Numbered from the stretch's first letter, positions 54,129 through 63,955 are shown. The stretch is DNA of 64,000 nt from JBBQXH01 sp963710975 (GCA_963710975.1 CAVQCG010000003.1:558001-622000), one strand, 5' to 3'. Translations and numbers: made by a program. The notes: generated by a model from the letters alone, not told the origin.

Positions 54129-56249
54129 CTAGATGCTCGCCAGCTCGCGCTCGATGACCTTTCGCTCGCGCTTGAACGGTAGTGCGACTGCCGGGTTGTC
54201 CGAGTCGATCTCCCGTGCCAGCCGGTGGCCCGAGAAGACGGCGTCGGCGATCAGGCGCGGGGCCTCGCAGTCGCCGATGCGATAGAGCGAGTCGACGCCC
54301 TCGGCCTTCAACGTGTCGATTCCGATGTCGTCCTTGAGCGACCGGAAGAGCGCCTCGTTCGAGCGGCGCTGCGTCACGAGGACGACCGAGTCGAACTCCC
54401 AGTCGTGCTCGTGCGCCTCGTCGTCGAAGACGTGCACCGACTTCACGTGGCCCTCGTCGATCGAGGTCGGGATGTGGTACGTCACGATCTCGACGTTGAG
54501 CTTGTGCAGCTTGCGGTGCATGTTCGGCGCCTCGAGAGTGAAGTGCATGTACGGGCCGATGTGCCCGAGATGCGTCATCAGCGTGACCTGCTTGCCCTCG
54601 AGCGCGAGCTTCTCTGCGACAGAGACGCCCATGAAGTAGCCGTCGTTGTCGACGACCAGCACCTTCGAGCCGGGCGCTTCCTTGCCGTGATCCATGAGCT
54701 GGTCGGGCGTGAGGATGTACGGCTTCGAAGCGTCGGCTCCCGGAATCGTGTCGTGCGTACAGCCGTTCAGGCCGTTCGTCGCCCAGTACGAGCCGGTGGC
54801 GACGATGACGATCTCGGCGCCGTACTCGGCGACGCCCTTCGCGTCCAGCGTCGTCGACGGGATGAACTCGACGTTCTTCAGCTTGTCGATCTGGATCTTC
54901 CGGTAGTTGACGACGCGGCCCCACTCGCCGAGCCCCGGAAGCTGCGGGATCCAGCGCATGATGCCGCCCATGTCGTTCTCGGCCTCGACCAGGTGCACGC
55001 GGCGCATGCCGCGCTTGCCGAGGATCATCGCGGCTTCCATGCCGGCCGGCCCGGCGCCGACGACGAGGACGTCGTTGTCTGCGTTCTCAGCGGGCTCGAA
55101 CTTCTCCGGATGCCAGCCGCGACGGTACTCCTCGCCCGCGCAGGCGTTCTGGGTGCAGATGAGCGGCGGACCGCCGATCTCCCAGCGCGAGATACAGACG
55201 TTGCAGCCGATGCACTCGCGGATGTCGTCGAGGCGACCTTCCTCGATCTTCTTCGGGAGAAACGGATCGGCGATCGACGGCCGGCACGTCGCGATGATGT
55301 CGAGGGCACCGGAGTTGATCGCCTCGACCATCAGATCCGGGTTCGTCCAGCGGCCGACACCGAGGACGGGCTTCGTGACGACCTCGCTGATCCGCTTCTG
55401 CCACGGGATTGCGCGGCCCGACGCGTAGAAGCGCGACGGCGTCGCATCCTCGCCCCATTCGGCGATCCCGGAGAGGTTGATGTCCCAGACATCGACGAGA
55501 TGGTCGGCCATCTTCGCGAACGGGACGGCGTCCCGCTCGAGCTGGGTACCGGGCTCGCCGAGGAACATGTCGCACGAGAGGCGGACGGCGATCGCAGTGT
55601 CGTCGCCGACTGCCTCCTTGACCTTCTCGATCGTCTCGATCCAGAAGCGGGCGCGGTTCTCGAGCGAACCGCCGTACTCGTCCGTGCGCTTGTTGTAGAA
55701 CGGGGTCAGGAACTGCTGCGGCAGGTACGAGTGCGAACCGTAGACATAGACGATGTCGAACCCGGCGGTGCGCGCGCGAACAGCCGCATCCACGTACATC
55801 TGCTGGACGTCGCGGATGTCGTCCTTGTCCATCTCGATGCAGTAGGTGAGATGCTCGAAGTCGCTCGGGATCTGCGACGGGCCACGTGGGACCGCGCGAG
55901 TCTCCATGCACGGAGCGTGCGGCCCGCCGTACCACAGCTCGCAGGCGGCAAGCGAGTCGTACTCGTGCAGCATGTCGCACATCACCGAGAGGTTCTTGAT
56001 GTCGTCGTCGTCCCAGAGCCGGGCCGAGACGCGGTGCGTGTCGTCGGATTCGGGTGAGATCGAGCAGTACTCGGTACAGACGCCGCCGTAGCCTCCCTCC
56101 GCCTTCATCGCGCGGAAGTACGCCTGGTTCATGGGCTTCTCCGAGCCGAAGCCGTTGCAGTGGGGGACCTGATAGAAGCGGTTCTTCATGGTCTTCGGGC
56201 CGAGCTGGATCGGCTCGAAGAGGATGTCGTACCTGGGATCTGCAGCCAT
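54129..56249 (-). CDS. tmd: Trimethylamine dehydrogenase
   Basis: The 706-residue FMN/[4Fe-4S] enzyme matches Methylophilus trimethylamine dehydrogenase along its whole length with numbering shifted by one. It oxidises trimethylamine to dimethylamine and formaldehyde, passing electrons to ETF. Cys31 (FYQVPHCNGFGSE) fits the covalent 6-S-FMN link. Cluster cysteines are 346, 349, 352 and 365 (CIGCNVCISRWEIGGPPLIC). The substrate aromatic bowl Tyr61, Trp265, Trp356 is complete, Trp106 is kept, and catalytic Tyr170, His173 and Asp268 are present. Dimethylamine dehydrogenases replace the Tyr, so trimethylamine is favoured. The C-terminal Rossmann domains bind ADP without redox function. It is the first gene of the operon with etfB and etfA. 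Confidence 0.9.
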   Translation of the reverse strand: MAADPRYDILFEPIQLGPKTMKNRFYQVPHCNGFGSEKPMNQAYFRAMKAEGGYGGVCTEYCSISPESDDTHRVSARLWDDDDIKNLSVMCDMLHEYDSLAACELWYGGPHAPCMETRAVPRGPSQIPSDFEHLTYCIEMDKDDIRDVQQMYVDAAVRARTAGFDIVYVYGSHSYLPQQFLTPFYNKRTDEYGGSLENRARFWIETIEKVKEAVGDDTAIAVRLSCDMFLGEPGTQLERDAVPFAKMADHLVDVWDINLSGIAEWGEDATPSRFYASGRAIPWQKRISEVVTKPVLGVGRWTNPDLMVEAINSGALDIIATCRPSIADPFLPKKIEEGRLDDIRECIGCNVCISRWEIGGPPLICTQNACAGEEYRRGWHPEKFEPAENADNDVLVVGAGPAGMEAAMILGKRGMRRVHLVEAENDMGGIMRWIPQLPGLGEWGRVVNYRKIQIDKLKNVEFIPSTTLDAKGVAEYGAEIVIVATGSYWATNGLNGCTHDTIPGADASKPYILTPDQLMDHGKEAPGSKVLVVDNDGYFMGVSVAEKLALEGKQVTLMTHLGHIGPYMHFTLEAPNMHRKLHKLNVEIVTYHIPTSIDEGHVKSVHVFDDEAHEHDWEFDSVVLVTQRRSNEALFRSLKDDIGIDTLKAEGVDSLYRIGDCEAPRLIADAVFSGHRLAREIDSDNPAVALPFKRERKVIERELASI

Positions 56250-56337
56250 CGAGCGGAGCCTCCTTTACAGCAAGCGAGTCCGGCGATTCTACGCTCCGCG
56301 GTAGGCTCTCGCCGATGTCATCGAAAGGAGACGTGTC

Positions 56338-57770
56338 ATGGCGGTGACGACGAGGAACGGCGCGTTCATCGGCGGCAGCTGGGTCGAAGGCGACGGCGAG
56401 GAGATCGAGGTCACGTCACCCTCGACGGGCGAGGTGATCGGCAGCGTCGTCGGGTCGACTCCGGCACAGGTTGACGCGGCGGTCCAGGCGGCCGCCGAGG
56501 CGTTCCGCGAATGGCGCAAGACGTCGGTGGTCGAGCGCGTCGAGATCTGCCGCCGTGCCTTCACGCTCTGCATGGAGCGCAACGAGGAGATCGCGCAGAT
56601 GATCACGCGCGAGACCGGCAAGACGATCCGCGAGTCGCGCGAGGAGATGGAGGAGTACACCGCCGATCACTTCCGGCGGGCATCCGAGGACGTGCTGCGC
56701 CACTACGGCAAGGTGCTGCCCTCGACCCAGGAGCGCACGAACGCGAAGCGCATCCTCATCGTGCAGGAGCCGGTCGGCGTCGTCGCTGCCGTCTCGCCGT
56801 GGAACTTCCCCGTCGACATCGCGGGGATCCCGATCGTCTACGGGCTCGCGGTCGGCTGCACCGTCGTCTGGAAGCCGTCGGAGTACGCGCCGCTCTGCGC
56901 CCAGATGTTCACCGAGGTGCTTCACGACGCGGGCTTCCCGCCCGGCACGATCAACCTCGTCCACGGACGCGGCGACACGGGGCACGCGCTCGTGACGCAC
57001 CCGGACGTCGGCTCGGTCGTCTTCACCGGATCGGTCGAGACGGGCGAGAAGGTCGCGCGCGACGCCGGCCTCAAGAATCGCGTGCTCGAGCTCGGTGGAA
57101 ACGGCCCGCAGATCGTCCTCGCGGACGCCGATATCGACAAGGCGGCCGACGCGGCGATCACCGGCTGTTTCTACCTCGCCGGCCAGTGCTGTACCGCCGC
57201 GGAGCGGATCCTCGTCCACGAGTCGGTGAAGGACGAGTTCGTCGGCGCTCTCGTCGAGCGGACGAAGCAGCTGCGGGTCGGCGATCCGCTCGACGAGGCG
57301 ACCGACATGGGGCCGGTCTGCACCCCCGCCGTGCTCGCCCGCACGCGCGCCCACATCGACGATGCGGTCGCTCACGGCGCGACGATCGTGCTCGGCGGCG
57401 GCCACGACGGCCAGTTCCACGAGCCGACGATCATCGACGGCGTGACGAGCGCGATGCGGATCGCGCAGGAGGAGACCTTCGGCCCGGTCGCGCCGATCAT
57501 GACCTTCGAGACGCTCGACGAGGCGATCCGATCGCGAACGAGACCGAGTTCGGCCTCACCGCGTCCGTGTTCACGACGTCGCTCCACGACGCCTGGCATG
57601 CAGCCGAGGAGCTCCGGCACGGCACCGTGCACATCAACGAGACGACGAACTACTGGGATCAGATGGCGCCGTTCGGCGGTGCGAAGAAGTCCGGGGCGGG
57701 CCGCGAGCTCGCCGGCTGGATCATCGACGCGCTGACCGAGACGAAGCAGATCTCCTTCGATCTGTCGTAA
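56338..57770 (+). CDS. Aldehyde dehydrogenase (succinate-semialdehyde/NAD type, one frameshift)
   Basis: About 477 residues after repair. Motifs: AVSPWNFPVDIAGIPIVYGL, the general base in LELGGNGPQIVLADADID, the nucleophile in YLAGQCCTAAERIL and EETFGPVAPIMTFETLDEA. The frame changes near 57530 and NETEFGLTASVFTTSLHDAW with NYWDQMAPFGGAKKSGAGRE completes the protein. It is of the broad SSADH/lactaldehyde group; it could clear formaldehyde-derived or amine-derived aldehydes, but the substrate is not evident. Divergent from trimethylamine dehydrogenase with 88 bp between, which must hold both promoters. The GMC gene follows after 4 bp. Confidence 0.82.
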
Positions 57771-57774
57771 GACG

Positions 57775-59383
57775 ATGTCCGCCGATCGCGCCGACGTTCT
57801 CGTGATCGGCGCCGGGGCGTCCGGCTCCGTCGCCGCGAAGTATCTCGCCGAGGCGGGGTTCGGCGTCGTCTGCCTGGAGCAGGGCGGCTGGCACAGCGCG
57901 TCCGACTTCCCGGGGGACAAGCTCGGAGTGGGAGCTTGCGTCGTTGAAGCAGTGGCATCCGAACCCGAACGTGCGAGGGCTCCCCGAGGACTACCCGTGC
58001 GAGACGTCGGGATCGGACGTGAACCCGTTGATGGTGAACGCGGTCGGGGGAAGCACCATCCACTACGGCGCACAGTGGATGCGGTTGCTTCCGTCCGACT
58101 TCCGTGTCCGGACGCTCGACGGGGTCGCCGACGACTGGCCGCTCTCCTACGACGATCTGGTGCCCTACTACGAGCGGCTCGAGCCGGAGATGGGCGTGTC
58201 GGGGCTCCCGGATGACCCGGCATATCCGCCCGGGACGAACCCGCCCCTGCCGCCGCTCCCGATCGGCGCCGTCGGTCGGAAGGCCGCGCAGGGGATGAAC
58301 GCGATGGGCTGGCACTGGTGGCCGGGCACGCAGGCGATCGCATCGCGCCACTATGCCCTCTGCGCCACTGTGCGCGCGTCGCGGGACGTGCTCCAGGGCT
58401 GCCCGGAGGGGGCGAAGGCAGCATGGACCTCACACATTGGCCGGACGCGCTCGCGCACGGCGTGCGCCTCCTGACCGGCGCCCGGGTTCGCGAGATCACG
58501 ACGAACGTCGCGGGCTCGCGACCGGTGCGGTCTGGATCGATCGCGAGGGGGCGGAGCACCACCAGGCGGCGGAGGTCGTGATCGTCGGCGGTAACGGTGT
58601 CGGTACTCCCCGGCTCCTGCTCCTGTCGGCCTCGAGCCGGTATCCGGACGGCCTTGCGAACTCGTCCGGTCTCGTCGGCAAGCGCCTGATGATGCACCCG
58701 TTCTGACCGTGCTCGGGGTCTACGAGGAGCAGCTCGAGAGCTCGCTCGGCCCGACGGGACAGCTGATCCAGTCCTATGAGTTCTACGAGTGCGACGCTTC
58801 GCGCGGCTTCTCCGCGGCGCCAAATGGGAGGTCTTGCCGCTCGGAGGCCCGCTCGGTCTGCTCGCCCGCTACGACGACCGACCGTACGACGAGCGGTGGG
58901 GAGATGCTGCGCTTCGATCATCGGACGCGGACTCGGCCGTGCGGTCGACTGGGGGACCATCGCCGAGGATCTCCCGCGCGAGAGCAACACGGTGACGCTC
59001 GATACCAAGCTGACCGACTCGGACGGGATCGCCGCGCCTCGCATCACCTACCGGATCGCCGAGAGACACGCAACGATGATGGACTTCCACATCGAGCGGA
59101 TGCCGTCGAGGCCCACGGGGCCGCGGGGGCGGCGAACCGTCGTAGCCTGCCGATGCGGACACCAGCCGGCACTCCTCGGAACCGCGCGGATGGGTGACGA
59201 TCCGGCGAAATCGGTGGTCGATCCCTTCGGCCGGTCGCACGACATGCCGAACCTGTACGTGATCGACGGGAGCGTGTTCGTCACCGCGGGCGGCGGCAAC
59301 CCGACGGCGACGATCGCAGCTCTGGCGCTGCGCTTCGCCGAGGAATCGCGCGACGAGCGCCGCTTCAGGAAGTGCCGGCGTGA
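57775..59383 (+). pseudogene. GMC-family FAD oxidoreductase, heavily frameshifted
   Basis: Glucose-methanol-choline oxidoreductase relics in changing frames: the FAD fold DVLVIGAGASGS, the flavin loop VNAVGGSTIHYGAQWMRLL, the Cys motif HYALCATCARRGTCSRGC read across a break, VVIVGGNGVGTPRLLLLSAS, then GTARMGDDPAKSVVDPFG and the closing VIDGSVFVTAGGGNPTATIA. I count at least seven frame changes (about 57945, 58370, 58515, 58704, 58825, 58910, 59130) in 1.6 kb. Partnered with a gluconate-2-dehydrogenase subunit 3-like gene, it would be a membrane-linked sugar or alcohol dehydrogenase. The break density is higher than elsewhere, so true decay or a bad assembly patch are both possible. Confidence 0.65.
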
Positions 59384-59791
59384 CGTCCGCGCAGCGAGCG
59401 GCCTTCGCTGCTCTGGCCGACGTGATGCTTCCTGCGTGTGACGGGATTCCCGCCCCGAGCGAGGTGGACGTCGCCGGGCGCTGGCTCGACCGGGTCCTCA
59501 GGGTCCGTCCCGACCTTACGCCGGGGCTCGAGCGCGCCCTGGCGGTCGCCGAGGAGCAACCTCCGACGGACGCGCTCGAGCAGCTGCAGGCGGAGGATCT
59601 GACTGCGTTCCAGGCGCTCCTTGCTGCAGTGACCGGGGCGTACTACATGAGCCCGAAGGTTCGCCGCCGACTCGGCTACCCGGGGCAGCGACCACGGCCT
59701 GCATATCTCGACGAAGCCGACTGGGATCTCCGGCGAGGGACTGCTCGACCCGGTCGTCGAACGCGGGCCGATCTACCGCGACGTTTCCTAG
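59380..59791 (+). CDS. Gluconate 2-dehydrogenase subunit 3-like protein (one frameshift)
   Basis: Small partner of GMC dehydrogenases. The N-terminal AAFAALADVMLPACDGIPAP and GAYYMSPKVRRRLGYPGQRP match the family. Near 59730 the frame changes, after LDEADWDL, to give SGEGLLDPVVERGPIYRDVS and a stop at 59789-59791, total about 136 residues. The GTG start overlaps the GMC stop (GTGA). No Tat signal is visible at this start, although many relatives have one. Confidence 0.65.
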
Positions 59792-59834
59792 CCCGTCGCT
59801 CGACACTCGATTCCGCGTCAGGCAGAGTGGGCCC

Positions 59835-60206
59835 ATGACGAGGGAGCCCGACACGAATGTCGTCGGCGGGGAGCTGCAGCCCTGCTCGACGGAGCCCCTG
59901 ACCGGCTTCTTCCGCGACGGGTGCTGCGCCACCGGGCCCGAGGACGTGGGAAGCCACACCGTCTGCGCCGTCATGACTGCCGAATTCCTTGCGTTCAGCC
60001 GGCAGGCTGGCAACGATCTGTCGACACCACGGCCGGAATGGGGCTTCCCCGGGCTTGCTCCCGGCGATCAGTGGTGTGTGTGCGCCGCCCGGTGGTTGGA
60101 GGCCCATCGCGCCGGGTACGCGCCGCGCGTCGTGCTCGGCGCGACTCACGCACGTGCGCTTGACATCATCCCGATCGAGACCTTGACGCTCTACGCCTCG
60201 GACTGA
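59835..60206 (+). CDS. DUF2237 family protein
   Basis: The 123-residue protein matches the DUF2237 family almost throughout: NVVGGELQPCSTEPLTGFFR, DGCCATGPEDVGSHTVCAVM, TAEFLAFSRQAGNDLSTPRP and GDQWCVCAARWLEAHRAGYA. The Cys residues are conserved in the family. Function is not known; homologues occur in cyanobacteria and proteobacteria as stand-alone small genes. It begins 43 bp after the preceding gene with no clear Shine-Dalgarno sequence; intact in one frame. Confidence 0.88.
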   Translation: MTREPDTNVVGGELQPCSTEPLTGFFRDGCCATGPEDVGSHTVCAVMTAEFLAFSRQAGNDLSTPRPEWGFPGLAPGDQWCVCAARWLEAHRAGYAPRVVLGATHARALDIIPIETLTLYASD

Positions 60207-60279
60207 CGTAGCCGAGCGAACTTAGATGTTCTGGCAGGGAGCAGTGCCCTGCCGTCACGGCTCGCGAGCAGCGAGGCCG

Positions 60280-61189
60280 TCACAGGGCCTTGGCGTAGTG
60301 CGTGTACGAGTTCGTGACACGCATCCCGACGCGTTCGTACAGGCCGAGCGCGCCCGTACGCGAGTCCGTCGAGAGGCCGCAGGTGTGCTTGCCACGCGCG
60401 TAAAAGGCTCCGAAGGAGTGCTGGAGAAGGGCCCGGGCGATACCGCGGCCGCGGGCCTCGCGCTGCACGGCGAGCTGGCCCACCCAACCCTCGTCGTCGT
60501 AGGTGATGAGGTGAGCCGCCCCGACGATCTCACCGTCGAGAACGGCGACGGGGAGGTGCCATGATTCGAAGCCCGGCAAGCCGATCGTCTTCGCTGCCCA
60601 GTCTCCGAAGGTCGACGGCTCTCGACCAGGCCACTCGTTGAACGCCTCGTCGATCAGATGAAACACCGCCTGGTCGTCCTGGCCCGAAGACGAAATCGCG
60701 AATGCGGGTGCCTTGTGGAAGGCGAGGCCGATCCGGTCGAGCGGTGTTCTCGATCCGAAGCACCCAGGCCGTGTAGCGGGGCTCGTAGCCAGCGGCCCTC
60801 ACGAGGCCGACAGCACGCACGGCGGTGTCGCTGAGGGTCTGGCCGACACGCGCCGAGCCGACTGCGCTTGCCCGGTCCTCCGTCCACCGGAGCAGCCAGC
60901 TGCCGATTCCCCGGCCCCACCAGTCAGGGTGGACGTTCGCCTCGGCGCGCGAGCCGCGGAAGACCTCGGCCTGCGCCACGACGCGGTCGCCGGAGAGAAC
61001 GACCACGGCATCCGCCTCGAGGTCGAAGCTTGCTCGTCGCCAGTCGCTGCGAACGTCCTCGACGTCGATCTCTGCACGCCCGACGTCGACCGCTTCGCAG
61101 GCTGCGACGACAGCAGCGACCTCAGCAGCCTCCGAGAACAGCGGTGCGCGGGCGGCGAGGCCGGCGGGGAGACTGGGTGGAGGTGTCAT
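60280..61189 (-). CDS. Double-GNAT acetyltransferase (one frameshift)
   Basis: Two tandem GNAT domains, about 302 residues when joined. The first (61189 to about 60700) has VVLSGDRVVAQAEVF and the acetyl-CoA loop HPDWWGRGIGSWLLRW. The second, in another frame, has MFHLIDEAFNEWPGREPS, DEGWVGQLAVQREARGRGIA and TDSRTGALGLYERVGMRV. The break lies near 60690. The layout recalls mycothiol synthase (MshD), but the usual MshD motifs are not obvious, so a general small-molecule acetyltransferase is the safer call. Confidence 0.72.
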
Positions 61190-61224
61190 GGCGCCACCAG
61201 ACTAGCCCGGGGCGTTCCCGGGCT

Positions 61225-61477
61225 TCTGCCGTCCGCGAAGGCCCATCGCCGCCGGCAGGCGGCGATACCGCCCAGGCGCACCCGACACCGCGCGGCCTGG
61301 CGCCTTCGGCGCGTCCGCTGCGCGCCGAGCTGCGCTCGGCTTGCGGGATACGCCGGCTTCGCGGCTGGACTTCGCGGCCGGCTTTGCCGTCCGCTGCGTG
61401 GCGCTTCGGCGCCTCCGCTTCGCGGCCTGGCGCCCTTCGGGCGCGTCCGCTGCGCGCTGAGCTCCGCTCAGCTTGCG
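61225..61477. repeat. Cluster of short GC-rich palindromes (REP-like)
   Basis: Intergenic run of small hairpins such as GGCGCC-TTC-GGCGC, GCCGAGC-TGC-GCTCGGC and GCTGAGC-TCC-GCTCAGC. A 37-base motif starting GCGCGTCCGCTGCGCG occurs near 61309 and near 61441, and its 15-base core is found inverted at 30555-30569. The last copy overlaps the end of the stress-protein gene. Confidence 0.7.
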
Positions 61478-61944
61478 GCTTCGTTCGTCCAGACGAGACA
61501 GCAGGCGTCGCGGCGAATCCGCTTGGCCATACGCCTGAACGACCAGCCGTTCATGTGGCTTCGGTCGGCCCCGAAGACGACGAGGCCGACACCCGTGTCG
61601 CGGATCACGTCGAGCGCGGCGCTGACCGGCTTCGGATTGTGGAAGACGAGCTGCGTGGTGCGGACACCGAGGTCTCTCGCATACTGGGCGACTTCCTGGG
61701 AGTCCGCCTTGGTGACGCCGTCACCGAACGATCGGGCGACATGGGAGGCGGGGTTCCCGACCGCGATCGGCACCGCGGTGCAGATGTAGAGCTCGGCGCC
61801 CGTCTGAACCGCCGTCTCGACGGCGAAGTCGACGGCGACCCGGTCGAACGGCACGTTGACGGTCAGGAGCATGACCGGCTTGACGCTCCGCGCAGTTGCC
61901 GCGGCCACCGGCGTTCCAGACCGGTCGAGAGTCGCACCCCTCAT
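61468..61944 (-). CDS. Universal stress (UspA) family protein
   Basis: The 158-residue protein has the UspA nucleotide-binding alpha/beta pattern: KPVMLLTVNVPFDRVAVDFA, QTGAELYICTAVPIAVG, VIRDTGVGLVVFGADRSHMN and the C-terminal RMAKRIRRDACCLVWTNEAA. The ATP-binding G-2x-G-9x-GS motif is degenerate (GADRSHMNG), so it may be a non-ATP-binding type. Its ATG (61944) overlaps the stop of the upstream zinc-ribbon gene (ATGA). Confidence 0.78.
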   Translation of the reverse strand: MRGATLDRSGTPVAAATARSVKPVMLLTVNVPFDRVAVDFAVETAVQTGAELYICTAVPIAVGNPASHVARSFGDGVTKADSQEVAQYARDLGVRTTQLVFHNPKPVSAALDVIRDTGVGLVVFGADRSHMNGWSFRRMAKRIRRDACCLVWTNEAAS

Positions 61945-62297
61945 GGCTCGGTCGCCTTCAGATCCCAGGCCGGAAGCTCGCCCGCATCCCGGAACACATG
62001 GCGCCGGAACCGCGGCCCGATGAGCCGGAACCAGAGCAGTCCCGTCAGAGGGCCGACGATCGCGGCTCCCTTCACACCCCAGAGGAAGAAGCCCGCGAGC
62101 GTGAAGCCGACGACGAAGATCATGCCAACCGTGACGTAGAGCTTCATGCGTGTCTGCGCGCGCTGTACGGCAAAGAGGTCGCCGCGAGGGAGCGTCGAGG
62201 TGTCGTACTGGCGGCCGCACGAGCACGTGACCACGTCACCGAAGTCAGCCTTGTTGACCTCGCCGCACTCGCAGCGGATGGTGATCGGGATCGACAC
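61941..62297 (-). CDS. Zinc-ribbon membrane protein
   Basis: The 118-residue protein starts with a four-Cys ribbon (CECGEVNKADFGDVVTCSCG, residues about 9-28), then two hydrophobic segments (LYVTVGMIFVVGFTLAGFFLW with a break, and KGAAIVGPLTGLLWFRLIG) and a short basic cytoplasmic tail. No family name is recognised. Start GTG 62297, and the coupling to a stress protein suggests membrane-associated stress sensing, by inference only. Confidence 0.65.
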   Translation of the reverse strand: MSIPITIRCECGEVNKADFGDVVTCSCGRQYDTSTLPRGDLFAVQRAQTRMKLYVTVGMIFVVGFTLAGFFLWGVKGAAIVGPLTGLLWFRLIGPRFRRHVFRDAGELPAWDLKATEP

Positions 62298-62338
62298 AGG
62301 ACGCCCTCCGTCGATTGTACGCGTACGCCCGGCAAGCG

Positions 62339-62367
62339 GAGAGGGTGGGCACATGGCCCACCCTCTC
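62339..62367 (-). terminator. Intrinsic terminator for the APC permease gene
   Basis: GAGAGGGTGGGC (62339-62350) pairs perfectly with 62356-62367 across an ACATG loop. It sits 25 bp beyond the stop of the minus-strand permease gene and upstream of the zinc-ribbon gene. Confidence 0.8.
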
Positions 62368-62391
62368 GACGTGCAGTGATTCAGTTCGTGC

Positions 62392-63955
62392 TTAGCGGGC
62401 TCTGGCTGCGGCGGTTGCAGCCGCCCCGTCGATCGCCTCCTGCGTTGGAAGCTCGTCGCTCGGCTCCCGCCACTTGAAGGGTCGCCCGTGCTGTCGCTGG
62501 GCGATGATGTAGCCGCCGACGCCGACCACGAGAGCACCGACGCCCACGGCGATCGCCTCCGGGATCTTCGCGCTCGGGTTCGTGAAGTCGTCGTTCCACG
62601 TGTAGTCCGGCGTACTTCAGGAAGGCCAGTCCGAACACGATGAAGATGAGGTTCGCGAAGCAGAAGATCGCGGCCATCCACATCCACGGTCTCGCCAGTC
62701 TGATCGGCCGCGGCCAGTTCGGGCGGTCCTTGCGGAGGAACAGGACGCCTGAGAGCGCGAGCACGTGCGAGAGCATGTACCCGAGGTTGCCCGCGGCGAG
62801 GATGAAGAAGATGTTCGAGAAGTAGAGGAGCATGAAGATGTTCAGGACGAGGTCGACGACCATCGCCCGGCTCGGAACGTGGTGTTTGTTCAGAACGCCG
62901 AGCTGCTTGATCGTCATCTTCTCCTCGGAAAGCGCATAGAGCGCCCGCGAGCCGTCCATCGTCGCCGTGTTCATCGAGAGCAGCAGGCCACCGCAGAGAC
63001 AGACGACGAGGAACGTCCCGAACCCGTTCCCGGCGATCGAGTGGAGCACGTCGACCAGGTACGGGACGCCGAAGCCGTCGGAGAGGATCCTGTCGTAGCC
63101 GACGGTTCCGAGCACCGCGATCGGCAGGAGCGCGGCCAGGATGACGTTGAGGCCGCCGGTCGTCGCCAGAGCCTTCCGGGTGTCGTTCTTCGTGTCCTTG
63201 TACTCCGGCGCGAAGGTGGCCGCCGCCTCGGGGCCGTACGTCGACCAGCCGAGGATGTACATCCAGACCATGACGAGTGCGAACTCCCTGAAGAAGCCCG
63301 AGTCTCCGAAGGTGCCGCTCACGGTCGACGAGATCAGGTTCGTGTTCGTCTCGAAGTTGTTGAAGTCGCCCGTGATGAAGGCGCCGACGGCGATGACCAC
63401 GACGGGGATCACCATGAGCGCGCCCACGACGTAGCTGAGCCAGACTGCGGGCCGCATTCCCCGCACGTTGAAGAGGAAGCAGAACACGATGCAGGCGACG
63501 CCGATGAGCTTGTAGGCACCGAGTTGCGCGATCACCGGCGGATCAGGCGCCCACGTCGCGATGCTGCTTTCCGGACTTGCGAACTCGGCGATCAGCAGCA
63601 GGCCGATGAATCCGCCGTAGATCGCGAGCACGCTCGACCAGGCGAACCAGTAGCCGAACACCGCGATCGGGCCGGCCAGGGAGAAGTACTTCCGCCAACC
63701 CTCCCGTGCGTACACGGACAGGCCGCCCGGCTTGTCCGGGAACATCGCCGCCGGCTCGCAGTAGATGTACGCCTGGAGCGCGCCGATGATGGCCGAGACG
63801 ACCCAGAGGATCGCCGCGGGCTTGCCGCCGAGCGCCAGAATCGAGAATGCCAGCCCCACGAGCAGGAAGCCCGGGTTTGCCAGCCCGATGACGAACCCGT
63901 CCCACCAGCGCATCGTCTTGAGCAGGTGGCGTTCGTCTACCGCTACTTCAGCCAT
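62392..63955 (-). CDS. APC-superfamily amino acid/amine permease (one frameshift)
   Basis: About 520 residues after repair, with about 12 membrane segments. Evidence: FVIGLANPGFLLVGLAFSIL (TM1), GGLSVYAREGWRKYFSLAGP, FALVMVWMYILGWSTYGPEA, AATFAPEYKDTKNDTRKALA (the E-x-K pattern of TM6b-7 loops) and GSRALYALSEEKMTIKQLG. The frame changes near 62610; the last TM and tail (IPEAIAVGVGALVVGVGGYI) follow in another frame to TAA at 62392-62394. Not close to the permease at 28988 despite the shared family. The ATG is preceded by GAGGAGGG. The substrate is probably an amino acid or amine. Confidence 0.82.

Noticed and set aside
58704..58706. TGA after LMMHPF in the GMC gene as selenocysteine
   Set aside because: The following conserved sequence (TVLGVYEEQLE) is in a different frame and the gene has many other breaks.
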